In this document: one piece after another, positions 35,061-43,222 of the stretch
Position numbering within the stretch: position 1 is the stretch's first letter
Layout of the letters: every line of letters begins with the position of its first letter
Assembly: GCA_029866005.1 (NCBI GenBank)
Contig: JARXAE010000020.1
Coordinates: forward strand, 1 to 56,161
Source of the DNA: Fimbriimonas sp.
GTDB taxonomy: Bacteria > Armatimonadota > Fimbriimonadia > Fimbriimonadales > Fimbriimonadaceae
Length of the DNA stretch: 56,161 bases
Reading direction: 5' to 3'
Translations under genes and position numbers: made by a program
Notes under the pieces: generated by a model
Databases searched by the model: none
Told to the model about the DNA's origin: nothing
The model's input: only the letters and a program-made list of their open reading frames with translations

Positions 35061-35955
35061 CCGAACCCGCAGAGTCCAATCGGCAGCAAACTTGTCCTTC
35101 GGGTTTAACCTGGTGCAAACCGGTTTGAAGCTTACCGGGGCTCTTCTCACCGGCTCGGTGAGTCTTCTGAGTGAGGCGCTTCATAGCGTCAGTGACGTCA
35201 TCTCCTCCTTCGTGTCCCTGGTCAGCGTTCGAGCGGCAGCCGCTCCACCTGATGACGAGCACCCGTACGGGCACGGAAAGATTGATACTCTTGCCGGGCT
35301 CAGCGAAGCGATTATCCTCTTTCTCTTTGCGCTCTACACCGCCGGAATGGCAGTGATCCATTTCTTTGAAAAGCCAGTCGTGGGCAAGTTGGATTGGGGT
35401 CTAGCCATCGTTAGCGTTTGTGCTTCGGTTGGATTCTTGGTGATGCGAGTCGTGCAAAAGATAGCAAAGGAAACGGGTTCGTTCGCGCTTGCTTCCAATG
35501 CTCAGCATATTCAAGTCGATATTGTGACAACTCTGGGTGTTGTTGCTTCGCTGCTCGTAACCAAGTTTATCGGCTGGCCATACGCCGACCCACTGTTTGC
35601 GCTTGGTCTGTCCTTGTGGTTGGGATTCTCTTCGGTCAAGATGATCCACGCTGCCTTCGATCAGGTGATCGATAAGCACATCGATCCTGAGGAACTGAAT
35701 TTGATTCAACGCATCCTGAACGAGCAGCCGGAGTTGATTAGCTACCATAAGCTTCGAACTCGCCACTCAGGTGAGCACCATTTCGTCGAAATGCACATCG
35801 TTGTGCCCCGCGATTGGAACGTTGTGCAGGCTCATGATCTGGCGGACCGTATCGAGAAACGGGTTGAATCTGATTTGGCGCCGTGTATTTGCACTATTCA
35901 CGTTGACCCAGATGTCGCCAAAACCAGCAAGATTGCGGGTGACGAACCATTTTGA
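35050..35955 (+). CDS. Cation diffusion facilitator (CDF) metal exporter
   Basis: A 301-residue transporter starting at a TTG that overlaps the NRAMP stop by 11 bp. Six transmembrane helices precede a cytoplasmic domain (about 210-290). The metal-site pattern is intact: HSVSD in TM2 (His and Asp) and HIQVD in TM5, plus the HPYGHGK loop. The C-terminal domain contains HHFVEMHIVV and HDLADRIEKRVE, typical of CDF. CDFs exchange Zn2+, Mn2+, Fe2+ or Cd2+ for protons. The HxxxD rather than DxxxD arrangement is seen in Zn-type members, so specificity remains open. Confidence 0.93.
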   Translation: MQADRTRRVQSAANLSFGFNLVQTGLKLTGALLTGSVSLLSEALHSVSDVISSFVSLVSVRAAAAPPDDEHPYGHGKIDTLAGLSEAIILFLFALYTAGMAVIHFFEKPVVGKLDWGLAIVSVCASVGFLVMRVVQKIAKETGSFALASNAQHIQVDIVTTLGVVASLLVTKFIGWPYADPLFALGLSLWLGFSSVKMIHAAFDQVIDKHIDPEELNLIQRILNEQPELISYHKLRTRHSGEHHFVEMHIVVPRDWNVVQAHDLADRIEKRVESDLAPCICTIHVDPDVAKTSKIAGDEPF

Positions 35956-35976
35956 AAGCGGAATAACCCTAGCGGG

Positions 35977-36444
35977 ATGATTGACTGGCTGGTCTACTTA
36001 ACAACCGGAGGAGTCTTGGGCGCGATAGTTGCGTTCGTAATCGCACTGTTTAGGACCGGTCCCGGAAAGCCGGACTTTCCACTCGGTAAAGTCACGTGTG
36101 CGTCCATCTTCCTGGTTCTTTCCTTGCCATATGCCTACATGTGGTACATGGGCAAGACTCACAAAGCGTCAATTACTCCGGTTGTCAAATCATATTTCAG
36201 TTCGCCACGTTGCCCCCTGGAAGGCAAGATTGAAGAGATTCGAATCATGCACGTGGCTAAATCAACCGCCTACGTCTTGCTGGTCAGCCAAGAGCCAGAA
36301 AGTTGGGGTGGTTACGATCACCCGATGATGCGACTGAGACTTTCTCGACAGAAGAAGTCGGGCAAGTGGTTTGTGGAGAAGGGCGAGGTGCTTCGTTCTG
36401 CTCGTCTCAACAAAGATGAGATGATCTGGCCGCCGTTCAAGTAA
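35977..36444 (+). CDS. Small membrane protein of unknown function
   Basis: A 155-residue protein with two transmembrane helices (about 7-25: YLTTGGVLGAIVAFVIALF; about 40-58: TCASIFLVLSLPYAYMWYM) and a soluble C-terminal domain (AYVLLVSQEPESWGGYDHP, RLSRQKKSGKWFVEKGEV). It begins 21 bp after the CDF gene and 7 bp after a TAACCC, so it could be the third gene of the metal-transport unit or separately transcribed. Not recognised. Confidence 0.7.
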   Translation: MIDWLVYLTTGGVLGAIVAFVIALFRTGPGKPDFPLGKVTCASIFLVLSLPYAYMWYMGKTHKASITPVVKSYFSSPRCPLEGKIEEIRIMHVAKSTAYVLLVSQEPESWGGYDHPMMRLRLSRQKKSGKWFVEKGEVLRSARLNKDEMIWPPFK

Positions 36445-36452
36445 CTTGCTAG

Positions 36453-36458
36453 TACAAT
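36453..36458 (+). promoter_or_regulatory. -10-like TACAAT, 7 bp before the ATG at 36466
   Basis: Lies in the 21-bp gap after the preceding stop. No Shine-Dalgarno sequence. Confidence 0.5.
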
Positions 36459-36465
36459 CTGGCAC

Positions 36466-37848
36466 ATGACGCCGACGCTGTCGTTTTATGGCGCGACCCG
36501 AACTGTTACGGGTTCAAAGCACCTTCTGAAAGTGGGTAATGCTCAGATTCTGATCGACTGCGGTCTGTTTCAGGGTGCGAAGCATCTGCGAGACCTCAAC
36601 TGGGACGAGTTTCCGTTTGTTCCGCACGAACTTGACGCGGTTGTTCTGACTCACGCCCACGTGGACCACATTGGCATGCTTCCCCGGTTGGTGAAGGACG
36701 GTTTTAATGGTCCGATCTACGCAACGGCAGCGACGATTGCCTTGTGCAGAATATCTTTGCCAGACTCGGGTCGACTTCAAGAAGAAGAAGCCCGTTTCCA
36801 AAACAAGAGAGGCCTTCGCGCGGGAGCCGAACCGCTCTACACCGAGGACGATGCCTATCGAGTTCTCAAGCTAATGAAGCCCGTTAAGTACCATGAGCGG
36901 CACGACTTGCCTGGTGGAGCAAGCTGGGTTTATAAGCCAGCCGGGCATATTCTTGGTTCAGCTTTTGTCGAGATGGCGTTGCCGAATGGGGAGATTTTGC
37001 TGATGAGCGGCGACCTAGGTCGTTACGACACGCCCCTCATTAAGGATCCAGAAGTTGTTGATTACTGCGACTACCTGGTCATCGAATCGACGTATGGGAA
37101 TCGAATCCACTCGGATGAGGATCCAATGGCTCGGCTTGAAGAGGCTTGCGCCTGGGCTTGGCAAAACGGTGGAACGATCCTCGTGCCGTCTTTTGCAATT
37201 GGCCGAACTCAGGAGCTGATGTATTTCTTCAAACAGCTCCAGGATGCTGGGCGCATGCCACGAATCCCGATCTACATTGACTCACCGATGGCAGTATCGG
37301 CAACTCACGCTTATGCTCAGGCTCAGGATGAGCATGATGAGGAACTGAAGATTTCGATCGCTGAAGGCTCGAGCGAACTGGAACCGGCCAACCTGAACTA
37401 CGTTCGAGATCGCGAGCAATCGAAGGCGCTGAATCGACAGGACGGTCCGCAGATTATCATTAGTGGTTCTGGAATGGCCAATGGTGGGAGAATCAAACAC
37501 CATCTCAGAAGCCGGCTTGGAGATGAGAACACGTTTGTCCTGTTCACCGGTTATCAGGCAGAAGGGACTTTGGGGCGGGACTTGATAGAAGGTCAGCCAA
37601 CGGTTTCAATTTTTGGAGAAGATGTGACAGTTCGCGCACGGGTCGACAAGCTCAACTCCCTAAGCGCACACTGCGACCAGAAGGAGATGATGAATTGGCT
37701 CAGCTTCTTCCGAACTCCACCGAAAAAGACGTTCATTGTCCACGGTGAGCCCGAGGCTCAGGAAGTGCTGGCTGCGAAGATCAAAGATGAATTAGGCTGG
37801 GAAGTCAATATTCCGGAGTTTGGCGACACGACAGAATTGGTCAACTAG
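36466..37848 (+). CDS. Metallo-beta-lactamase / beta-CASP ribonuclease-like protein
   Basis: A 460-residue cytosolic nuclease of the CPSF73/YSH1-like bacterial group. The MBL motifs are complete: GATRTVTGSKHLL, DCGLFQG, THAHVDH (His63, His65, Asp67, His68), PAGHILGSAF (about 158-167) and MSGDLGRYD. The beta-CASP region has SFAIGRTQELMY and the RMMBL end carries SGMANGGRIKHHL, LSAHCDQKEMMNWL and KTFIVHGEPEAQ (His C motif). It probably acts on RNA. Its last 47 residues have a 74%-identical remnant copy at 53068-53250. Confidence 0.93.
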   Translation: MTPTLSFYGATRTVTGSKHLLKVGNAQILIDCGLFQGAKHLRDLNWDEFPFVPHELDAVVLTHAHVDHIGMLPRLVKDGFNGPIYATAATIALCRISLPDSGRLQEEEARFQNKRGLRAGAEPLYTEDDAYRVLKLMKPVKYHERHDLPGGASWVYKPAGHILGSAFVEMALPNGEILLMSGDLGRYDTPLIKDPEVVDYCDYLVIESTYGNRIHSDEDPMARLEEACAWAWQNGGTILVPSFAIGRTQELMYFFKQLQDAGRMPRIPIYIDSPMAVSATHAYAQAQDEHDEELKISIAEGSSELEPANLNYVRDREQSKALNRQDGPQIIISGSGMANGGRIKHHLRSRLGDENTFVLFTGYQAEGTLGRDLIEGQPTVSIFGEDVTVRARVDKLNSLSAHCDQKEMMNWLSFFRTPPKKTFIVHGEPEAQEVLAAKIKDELGWEVNIPEFGDTTELVN

Positions 37849-37885
37849 GTTGGCATTCGCTTAGGTGTGACGGGGCACTGCTGAA

Positions 37886-38410
37886 TCAATTCGGAAGCGT
37901 GACGATCTCGCCTTTGATGGTGATTGCCTTGCCTCCGGGCAGGGCGCCAGTTTTTGGATCATCCGCCCAGTTGCTTCTTGTGTTTGTGCTTTCGAAAAAC
38001 AGAATCGCTTTCTCGTCTTTGATGTCTCCGCGATACTTTCCTGCAACCGCGAGGTTGATAGCGTAACCGTAAGAACCGCTCTTCCCCTGCAAATCGGGAC
38101 GGACGAGCTTCTTCTCTGCTTCACCCTGAGCTAGGTCACCAGTTTTCAGTCGTGGCATGAGATCATCCATCCAAGAGACCGCCTCGGGAAACTTCTCCTC
38201 GCTTTGATGGTAGACCTCAGCCGCAACGTGCAGTGCCTTGAGGTGGGTGATCGAGTCGCCTTCGAACTTGGCATTTGCCTCGTTCTTTTCAAGAATTCCG
38301 GTCTTGAGAAGGTCGCGAACCGCATCGCCAGCCGGACTGAACCAAGCTGCAGCTCCTCCCAGAATCATAAACACTCCACACCCTGCTAGAACCTTTTTGC
38401 CCTTTGCCAC
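37886..38410 (-). CDS. Membrane-anchored protein of unknown function
   Basis: A 174-residue protein starting at GTG 38410. CAGAAT lies 7 bp upstream, a near match to the leaderless pattern. One N-terminal hydrophobic segment (VLAGCGVFMILGGAAAWFSP, about 8-27) acts as anchor or signal, followed by a periplasmic domain. LKALHVAAEVYHQSEEKFPE resembles the helix after the stalk in pseudopilin and DUF1559-like proteins, but there is no prepilin cleavage site. The neighbouring pilin genes are on the opposite strand. Function unknown. Confidence 0.65.
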   Translation of the reverse strand: MAKGKKVLAGCGVFMILGGAAAWFSPAGDAVRDLLKTGILEKNEANAKFEGDSITHLKALHVAAEVYHQSEEKFPEAVSWMDDLMPRLKTGDLAQGEAEKKLVRPDLQGKSGSYGYAINLAVAGKYRGDIKDEKAILFFESTNTRSNWADDPKTGALPGGKAITIKGEIVTLPN

Positions 38411-38578
38411 TGCTTCGATTCTGACATAGCCAATTGCGCAAGATGTTCAGATGTTGGTGATGAGGACAACAACTGCTTCTCCCAGTCAAGATAGTGGGCA
38501 ATAGAGTTTGATCGGTTATTGGTGAATCCTCGCAAAAAATGAAGGAGCATTCTTTTCTTCTTCTGGAACAAGTCTGGC

Positions 38579-39025
38579 ATGATCCCTCAATCTGTCAGGC
38601 GCGGTAGGCGGCAAGGATTCACTTTGATAGAAGTGATGTTCGGTGTTGTTCTCGCTGGAATGGCAGTCTCGATGGTTGCGACATTGATTCCGCTTGCAAC
38701 CAAGGGTCAGAACGCCAGCCGGGAATACTTGCAAATGACAGACGTAGCCCAATCCAAGCTAGATCGATTGAAAGATTTGGGCTACGGGCGGCTCGATGAA
38801 GATGAAATCGTCGACGCGGGCATCGGCACAAAGGAATCGGAAGACACTTATCGATTTGTACTCGTCGGCGGAGTGGATTCGGTGACGAGTGCAACCGGGA
38901 GGATCACAATTTCAGATTTTGATGCGGACATTAAGAGGGTGGTCATCTCAATTGATTGGAAGTCAGCCGGGGCAACGGCCACTCCTCGAACCTACGAGCT
39001 ACAAGGACTAATCGCGAGACAATGA
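38579..39025 (+). CDS. Type IV pilin-like minor pseudopilin (PilV-like)
   Basis: A 148-residue protein with a prepilin signal: the short basic leader MIPQSVRRGRRQG, then FTLIEVMFGVVLAGMAVSMVATL with Glu at +5 of the mature N-terminus. Prepilin peptidase cleaves before Phe14. The C-terminal part is a small beta domain. It is the first gene of a three-gene operon whose successive genes overlap by ATGA. The set resembles minor pilins (pilV, pilW, pilX order) that prime a type IV pilus or type II secretion pseudopilus. Confidence 0.85.
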   Translation: MIPQSVRRGRRQGFTLIEVMFGVVLAGMAVSMVATLIPLATKGQNASREYLQMTDVAQSKLDRLKDLGYGRLDEDEIVDAGIGTKESEDTYRFVLVGGVDSVTSATGRITISDFDADIKRVVISIDWKSAGATATPRTYELQGLIARQ

Positions 39026-39504
39026 AACGAAAACGTGCGTTCACGGTGGCCGAAACCCTAACTGCAGGCAGCAGTGCTGTTATTATCGGAGGCATCTCAG
39101 TTGCTGCGTTCTTGGGAAGTGCGTCTGCCTCCTCCCTTGCCAACTCGCGTCATTACGACTCAAAGGAAATCTACAAATTGTCGGTTATGTTGAGGAACGA
39201 CATTGAGCAGGCGACCAGCTTTCAGGTTAGCAACAGTTCCAATCTTAAACTGGATGTGAAGGACCCAGTGAGCGGCTCAACCTCTGTGACTGAGTACAAG
39301 CTCACGACAGGGAATCCGGTGAGAGTCCAACGACTGGTCAGCGGCAACGTTGATCCGCTACTCAACACGATCATTCAATCGGTCACGTTTACAAAGGTGA
39401 ATGACGGCTGCCTTTCCTACCAACTCAACTTTTTAGCCTCATCTTCACAACCCGCCACTCGCTACAAGGGTGAAGTTCGACTACGAAACTGGATCAAGAA
39501 ATGA
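39022..39504 (+). CDS. Type IV pilin-like minor pseudopilin (PilW-like), Ala at -1
   Basis: A 160-residue protein beginning at the ATG overlapping the previous stop (ATGA at 39022-39025), which excludes the longer frame from 38956. The prepilin region reads KRKRA then FTVAETLTAGSSAVIIGGISVAAFLG. The usual Gly at -1 is Ala, and Glu5 is kept. Ala at -1 is tolerated by some prepilin peptidases. The mature part is beta-rich (KLDVKDPVSGSTSVTEYKL). Probably the second component of the tip complex. Confidence 0.82.
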   Translation: MKRKRAFTVAETLTAGSSAVIIGGISVAAFLGSASASSLANSRHYDSKEIYKLSVMLRNDIEQATSFQVSNSSNLKLDVKDPVSGSTSVTEYKLTTGNPVRVQRLVSGNVDPLLNTIIQSVTFTKVNDGCLSYQLNFLASSSQPATRYKGEVRLRNWIKK

Positions 39505-40979
39505 AAAGACAACGAGGCAGCGCACTGATGATCGGGATGTCATCCTTATTCGGATGCATGGTCATTGGAATCTCGGTTGTTGGTCTCCAAGCGTCGGAGA
39601 CCTACAAGGCACAAAGAGTTCGAAGGCAGGCTCAAGCTTTCGCCTTGGCTGAGTCAGGCATTGAATGCGCCCAAAGATGGCTCACGACCCAGGCCTCACC
39701 CCCGTCCGGAACCGTCACAATCATCCCTCAGAACAGCACGGCTGAGCTGGGTTCCGGTTCCTTTAGTTTCTCGGTCATTCCCGACCCTTCCAACCCAAGT
39801 CGACAGCTCAAAATCTACACTTTGCGGTCAACCGGAACAGTGGACGGTATTTCGCAAAACGTGGATGTCAGAATGCGCTCGCAATCCTTTGGACGCTTTG
39901 CATATTTTTCTGACCAGGAGTCTGCGAATCCCATGACTTTAAAAATCTGGTTTGGCCGAAGAGACAAGATCCGAGGTCCATTTTTTACCAATAACTCAAA
40001 CTCATCATTCACCAACATCGACAACTCGAATCCCGCGAATCCAATTTTCGATTCTTCGGTTGATATGAATGGCCCGTCGATCAATTACATGACGACGAAG
40101 CCCTCAACCGACGCAGATTTCTTAAAGCTGTTCACCCTCGGTCGAAGTGCAGTGAAGCTTGCGGTCGATCGGATTGAGCTGCCAACCACGACCACAATTC
40201 AAGCCAACGCAGCCTGGGGATCCACTGCGGGTCATCCAACCACCACTGGAGTTTACGTCAGGGCAGCGGGTGGCATCTATGTCACCGGCGATGCCAGCAT
40301 CGAGCTTCAGGCTCCTTCGGCCAACGTGCAAGTCCTAAGAATCACTCAGGGTTCCAAAACGACCGTGGTTCAGATAGATCTTCAGAACAATCTACGGACC
40401 GTCACCGACGAATCTGGAACGACGAACCACGCGGGCCTTGGGACTGGAGTCGTCTTCGTAACGGGCGACATTACCAGCATCAAAGGCAAAATGGCTGACT
40501 CAATTGTCGGTGCAAACCCCGTCAAAAGCGCGATGACCATTGTGGCAGATGCTGCTGCCGGTCGCACGATGACTGTGACGGGCAACATTGAGTACCGGAC
40601 ACCCAACAATACAAGTATCGCACCAGACACAGGTGTCAATCTTGTCGCGGGGATTCTGGGATTGTATGCAAACAGGATTCGCATTGGTGCGAATGCCGGC
40701 GCAAACGTTCGCGTTGACGGGATCGTAATGGCTGGGACCCAGAACAGAACAGATGGAGGCTTTGGAGCCGATGCACACACCACTCGTAGCGTCGGAACAC
40801 TTACCCTCAATGGTGGGCTGATCCAGAAGGTTCGAGCACCCGTGGGAACGTTTAGTGGAAACAGCGCGGTGTCCGGATTCGACAAAGACTATTACTACGA
40901 CGAACGCATGATGGACACGCCTCCGCCATTCTTTCCGACCACTGGCAAGTACGACATGTTGAGCTGGAAGCAGATCTAG
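39501..40979 (+). CDS. PilX-like large minor pilin / adhesin
   Basis: A 492-residue protein, overlapping the previous stop by ATGA (39501-39504). The N-terminal helix (RQRGSALMIGMSSLFGCMVIGISVVGLQAS), followed by QAFALAESGIECAQRWL, is the PilX-type N-terminus. The canonical Glu5 of pilins is absent in this position. The long C-terminal part (about 130-480) looks like a beta-helix or adhesin domain, with repeated Asn/Thr/Gly-rich strands (VTGDASIELQAPSANVQV, MTVTGNIEYRTPNNTS, NVRVDGIVMAGTQNRTDGG). It is likely the exposed tip subunit. A strong Rho-independent terminator follows. Confidence 0.78.
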   Translation: MKRQRGSALMIGMSSLFGCMVIGISVVGLQASETYKAQRVRRQAQAFALAESGIECAQRWLTTQASPPSGTVTIIPQNSTAELGSGSFSFSVIPDPSNPSRQLKIYTLRSTGTVDGISQNVDVRMRSQSFGRFAYFSDQESANPMTLKIWFGRRDKIRGPFFTNNSNSSFTNIDNSNPANPIFDSSVDMNGPSINYMTTKPSTDADFLKLFTLGRSAVKLAVDRIELPTTTTIQANAAWGSTAGHPTTTGVYVRAAGGIYVTGDASIELQAPSANVQVLRITQGSKTTVVQIDLQNNLRTVTDESGTTNHAGLGTGVVFVTGDITSIKGKMADSIVGANPVKSAMTIVADAAAGRTMTVTGNIEYRTPNNTSIAPDTGVNLVAGILGLYANRIRIGANAGANVRVDGIVMAGTQNRTDGGFGADAHTTRSVGTLTLNGGLIQKVRAPVGTFSGNSAVSGFDKDYYYDERMMDTPPPFFPTTGKYDMLSWKQI

Positions 40980-41007
40980 CCCCCCACTCAGCTCTAAGAC
41001 CTGTGAC

Positions 41008-41045
41008 AATGCCCGCCTGTTTCTTAGACTAGGCGGGCATTTTTA
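41008..41045 (+). terminator. Rho-independent terminator of the minor pilin operon
   Basis: AATGCCCGCCT pairs with AGGCGGGCATT, an 11-bp perfect stem with a 12-base loop, followed by TTTTA. It lies 29 bp after the PilX-like stop. Confidence 0.93.
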
Positions 41046-41076
41046 TTGAAACCGAGGGCTTTTTCAAAAAACCCTT

Positions 41077-41091
41077 GGGAAACGGTTTCCC
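41077..41091. promoter_or_regulatory. Palindrome GGGAAAC-G-GTTTCCC (candidate operator)
   Basis: A perfect 7-bp inverted repeat with a one-base centre, about 85 bp upstream of the di-heme oxidoreductase start. The GAAAC/GTTTC arms resemble LacI-family operators, but a one-base centre is atypical for that family. No regulator gene is next to it. Confidence 0.4.
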
Positions 41092-41165
41092 CAAATGTTT
41101 TCCAAACATCGATGTACGACTCTATGCCGACAGTTCATCGATGACGCTGAACTGGAAGAACGAAG

Positions 41166-41171
41166 GAGAAA
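41166..41171 (+). promoter_or_regulatory. Shine-Dalgarno AAGGAG deciding the start at 41174
   Basis: The AAGGAG core lies just upstream of the ATG and is the strongest ribosome binding site in the window. It excludes the longer open frame from 41075. Confidence 0.75.
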
Positions 41172-41173
41172 AC

Positions 41174-42424
41174 ATGAAAGGCCAGAAAACAATCACCGGC
41201 TTCGGTGCAGTCTCGGCACTTGCCTTGTTCGTGGTAGGAGCGTGCGGCGGAAGCGGCACGGCTGATATCGCGGGCGACGCAGACTTGCGAACCATTCCCG
41301 ACGATCCGTCGGCGGTTAGCTACACGCTAGGAAGCAAACTAGCAAACCTGTCCGGTCAGGACTCGACCGACTTCGATGACGGTCTCGTTGCCTTCTCAAG
41401 CAACGAGGGACCAGCGGACGGTCTCGGACCGGTCTTTAACGGGCAATCGTGCGGGCAATGCCACTTCCAAGGTGCCATCGGTGGCGCGGGGAACGACCTT
41501 GCTCTGACACGGGTGACCAGAATCGGCGGAATCGTTGATGGGAAGTACAGTGATCTGGAGCATCTGGGAGGTCCAGTCATTCAGTCCCGCTCGAACCGAG
41601 AGTTCGATCCAATGTTTCCGCATGGAAGAGAATTCGTCCCATCCGAAGCCAAGTTCGTATCGCTGCGAATCACCACTCCCCTGTTTGGGTTAGGCCTGAT
41701 TGAAGCGATTCCGGAGTCGGAAATCGTTGCGCGGTCACAGCGCAAGTTTGGAGACGGAGTTGCGGGAACCGTCAACTGGGTAACTCATCCGGTGACGGGA
41801 AAGAAGGAAGTCGGCCGATTCGGTTGGAAGTCACAGATTTCGACCATCGAAGTCTTTGCTTCAGACGCCTATGTCAACGAAATGGGGATCACTGTTCCCA
41901 TTTTCCAAGATGAGCAGAAGCCGCAAGGGCATCCGATTGCGCCGGGCGCCGACTCCGTCGGAGAGCCGGAGGACGCTGAAGATGTTGAGCTCTTCATTTC
42001 ATTTATGAAGTTCTTGGCACCCCCGACACGCTCCCCCCTCTCAATAGTCGCTCAACAAGGCGAGAAGCTGTTTGGTACGACCGGCTGTGCAAATTGTCAT
42101 GCACCCCAATACAAGACGGGAGTCAACGCCAATCCTGCACTGAACCAAAAGGATGTCAATTTGTACTCCGACCTGCTGGTCCACCGAATGGGATCAATGT
42201 TGGCGGACGGGATCATCCAAGAGTCAGCACAGGGTGATCAATTCCGAACGGCTCCTCTTTGGGGACTTTCGAAACGCCGGCTATTGTTGCACGACGGTAG
42301 GGCGACGACGGTTGATGCTGCAGTCTCCTATCATAGTGGCGAGGCATCCATTGCGGCTGGCCGGTATTTCTCCGCTTCAGAATCTGATCGAAGCGCAATC
42401 CGCGAGTTCTTGAAGAGCCTCTAA
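41174..42424 (+). CDS. Di-heme oxidoreductase (DHOR/DUF1111-like), lipoprotein
   Basis: A 416-residue exported protein. The signal ALALFVVGAC ends in a lipobox-like VGAC, so it is probably lipid-anchored. Two heme c motifs: CGQCH (in NGQSCGQCHFQG, near residue 92) and CANCH (in TTGCANCHAPQ, near residue 300). The DHOR pattern LFGLGLIEAIPESEI, HPVTGKKEVGRFGWKSQ, LWGLSKRRLLLHDGRA and SYHSGEA is clear. Members are annotated as thiol oxidoreductase or peroxidase-like, but no reaction is proven. It ends one base before the convergent sirtuin stop. Confidence 0.9.
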   Translation: MKGQKTITGFGAVSALALFVVGACGGSGTADIAGDADLRTIPDDPSAVSYTLGSKLANLSGQDSTDFDDGLVAFSSNEGPADGLGPVFNGQSCGQCHFQGAIGGAGNDLALTRVTRIGGIVDGKYSDLEHLGGPVIQSRSNREFDPMFPHGREFVPSEAKFVSLRITTPLFGLGLIEAIPESEIVARSQRKFGDGVAGTVNWVTHPVTGKKEVGRFGWKSQISTIEVFASDAYVNEMGITVPIFQDEQKPQGHPIAPGADSVGEPEDAEDVELFISFMKFLAPPTRSPLSIVAQQGEKLFGTTGCANCHAPQYKTGVNANPALNQKDVNLYSDLLVHRMGSMLADGIIQESAQGDQFRTAPLWGLSKRRLLLHDGRATTVDAAVSYHSGEASIAAGRYFSASESDRSAIREFLKSL

Positions 42425-43096
42425 CTAGCCAAGGAGTTCCGCGACGAGTCGCGGAACTCCCTCAGTGGCAGATTCAGCGATGATCTCAACGTTCGCTCGC
42501 CCCTTGGCGTTCGGTTTAGGGTCAACCAGGACTTTACGCTTTGCGTTTGAGATATCGACAAGGCCAGCGGCCGGATAGACAGTAAGACTTGTACCGATGA
42601 TGAGGAAGATTTCGGCACTTTCGGCGAGCATGATTGCGGTTTCCCAATCGTAAGGGGTTTCTTCGAAGAAGCAGATATGTGGTCTGAGTTGATGACCGTC
42701 ATCAGCAAGGTCTCCAAGGCGGATATCACCTCGAATCTCCTGTTGAACCTCAAAATCGTAGCTGCTTCTGGCTTTAAAGATTTCTCCGTGAATGTGAAGT
42801 ACGTTCTTGCTCCCAGCCCGTTCGTGGAGATCGTCAATGTTCTGAGTGATGATGCTCACCAGGTGCTGTGAAGCAAGCTCAGCTAAGGCAAAATGCGCTG
42901 CATTTGGTTCTGCATTGACAACCTCCCGTCGACGGAAGTTGTAAAACTCCAAAACGCGTTCCGGATGTTCCGCCAACGCTCTTGGCGTGCACACCTCTTC
43001 GATGCTGTAACCGCCCCAAAGGCCATCTTCGTCTCGAAAAGTCTTCAGACCTGACTCGCGTGAAATTCCGGCGCCGGTGAGGGCAACTATGTGCAT
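42425..43096 (-). CDS. NAD-dependent protein deacylase, Sir2 family (zinc-tetrad lacking)
   Basis: About 223 residues from ATG 43096, which begins the family core HIVALTGAGISRESGLKTFRD. CAATAT lies 6 bp upstream. NAD-binding motifs are present: the GAGIS loop, ITQNIDDLHERAGS, HIHGEIFKAR (catalytic His) and FLIIGTSLTVYPAAGL. EFYNFRRRE carries a Tyr-x-x-Arg pair as in class III desuccinylases. The four zinc Cys are absent: the segment between the catalytic His and LRPHICFFEE reads SYDFEVQQEIRGDIRLGD. Zinc-less sirtuins of this type are known. A 13-bp hairpin lies inside its last codons. Confidence 0.9.
   Translation of the reverse strand: MHIVALTGAGISRESGLKTFRDEDGLWGGYSIEEVCTPRALAEHPERVLEFYNFRRREVVNAEPNAAHFALAELASQHLVSIITQNIDDLHERAGSKNVLHIHGEIFKARSSYDFEVQQEIRGDIRLGDLADDGHQLRPHICFFEETPYDWETAIMLAESAEIFLIIGTSLTVYPAAGLVDISNAKRKVLVDPKPNAKGRANVEIIAESATEGVPRLVAELLG
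42433..42460. terminator. 13-bp perfect hairpin between convergent genes
   Basis: GGAGTTCCGCGAC and GTCGCGGAACTCC with a 2-base centre. It lies 9 bp after the di-heme gene stop and inside the last codons of the sirtuin. It could stop or insulate both transcripts. There is no U-tract on either side. Confidence 0.55.
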
Positions 43097-43222
43097 GAAC
43101 CAATATTGGCACAGATGCGAGAGACACAACAATTCTCGGGCTCGCCAAGGTTCGCATATACTGTGAAGCGCGAGCAATTTTGAGCCAGGACCGGTTGGAA
43201 ACCAAAGCTCGCTTCAATCGCA

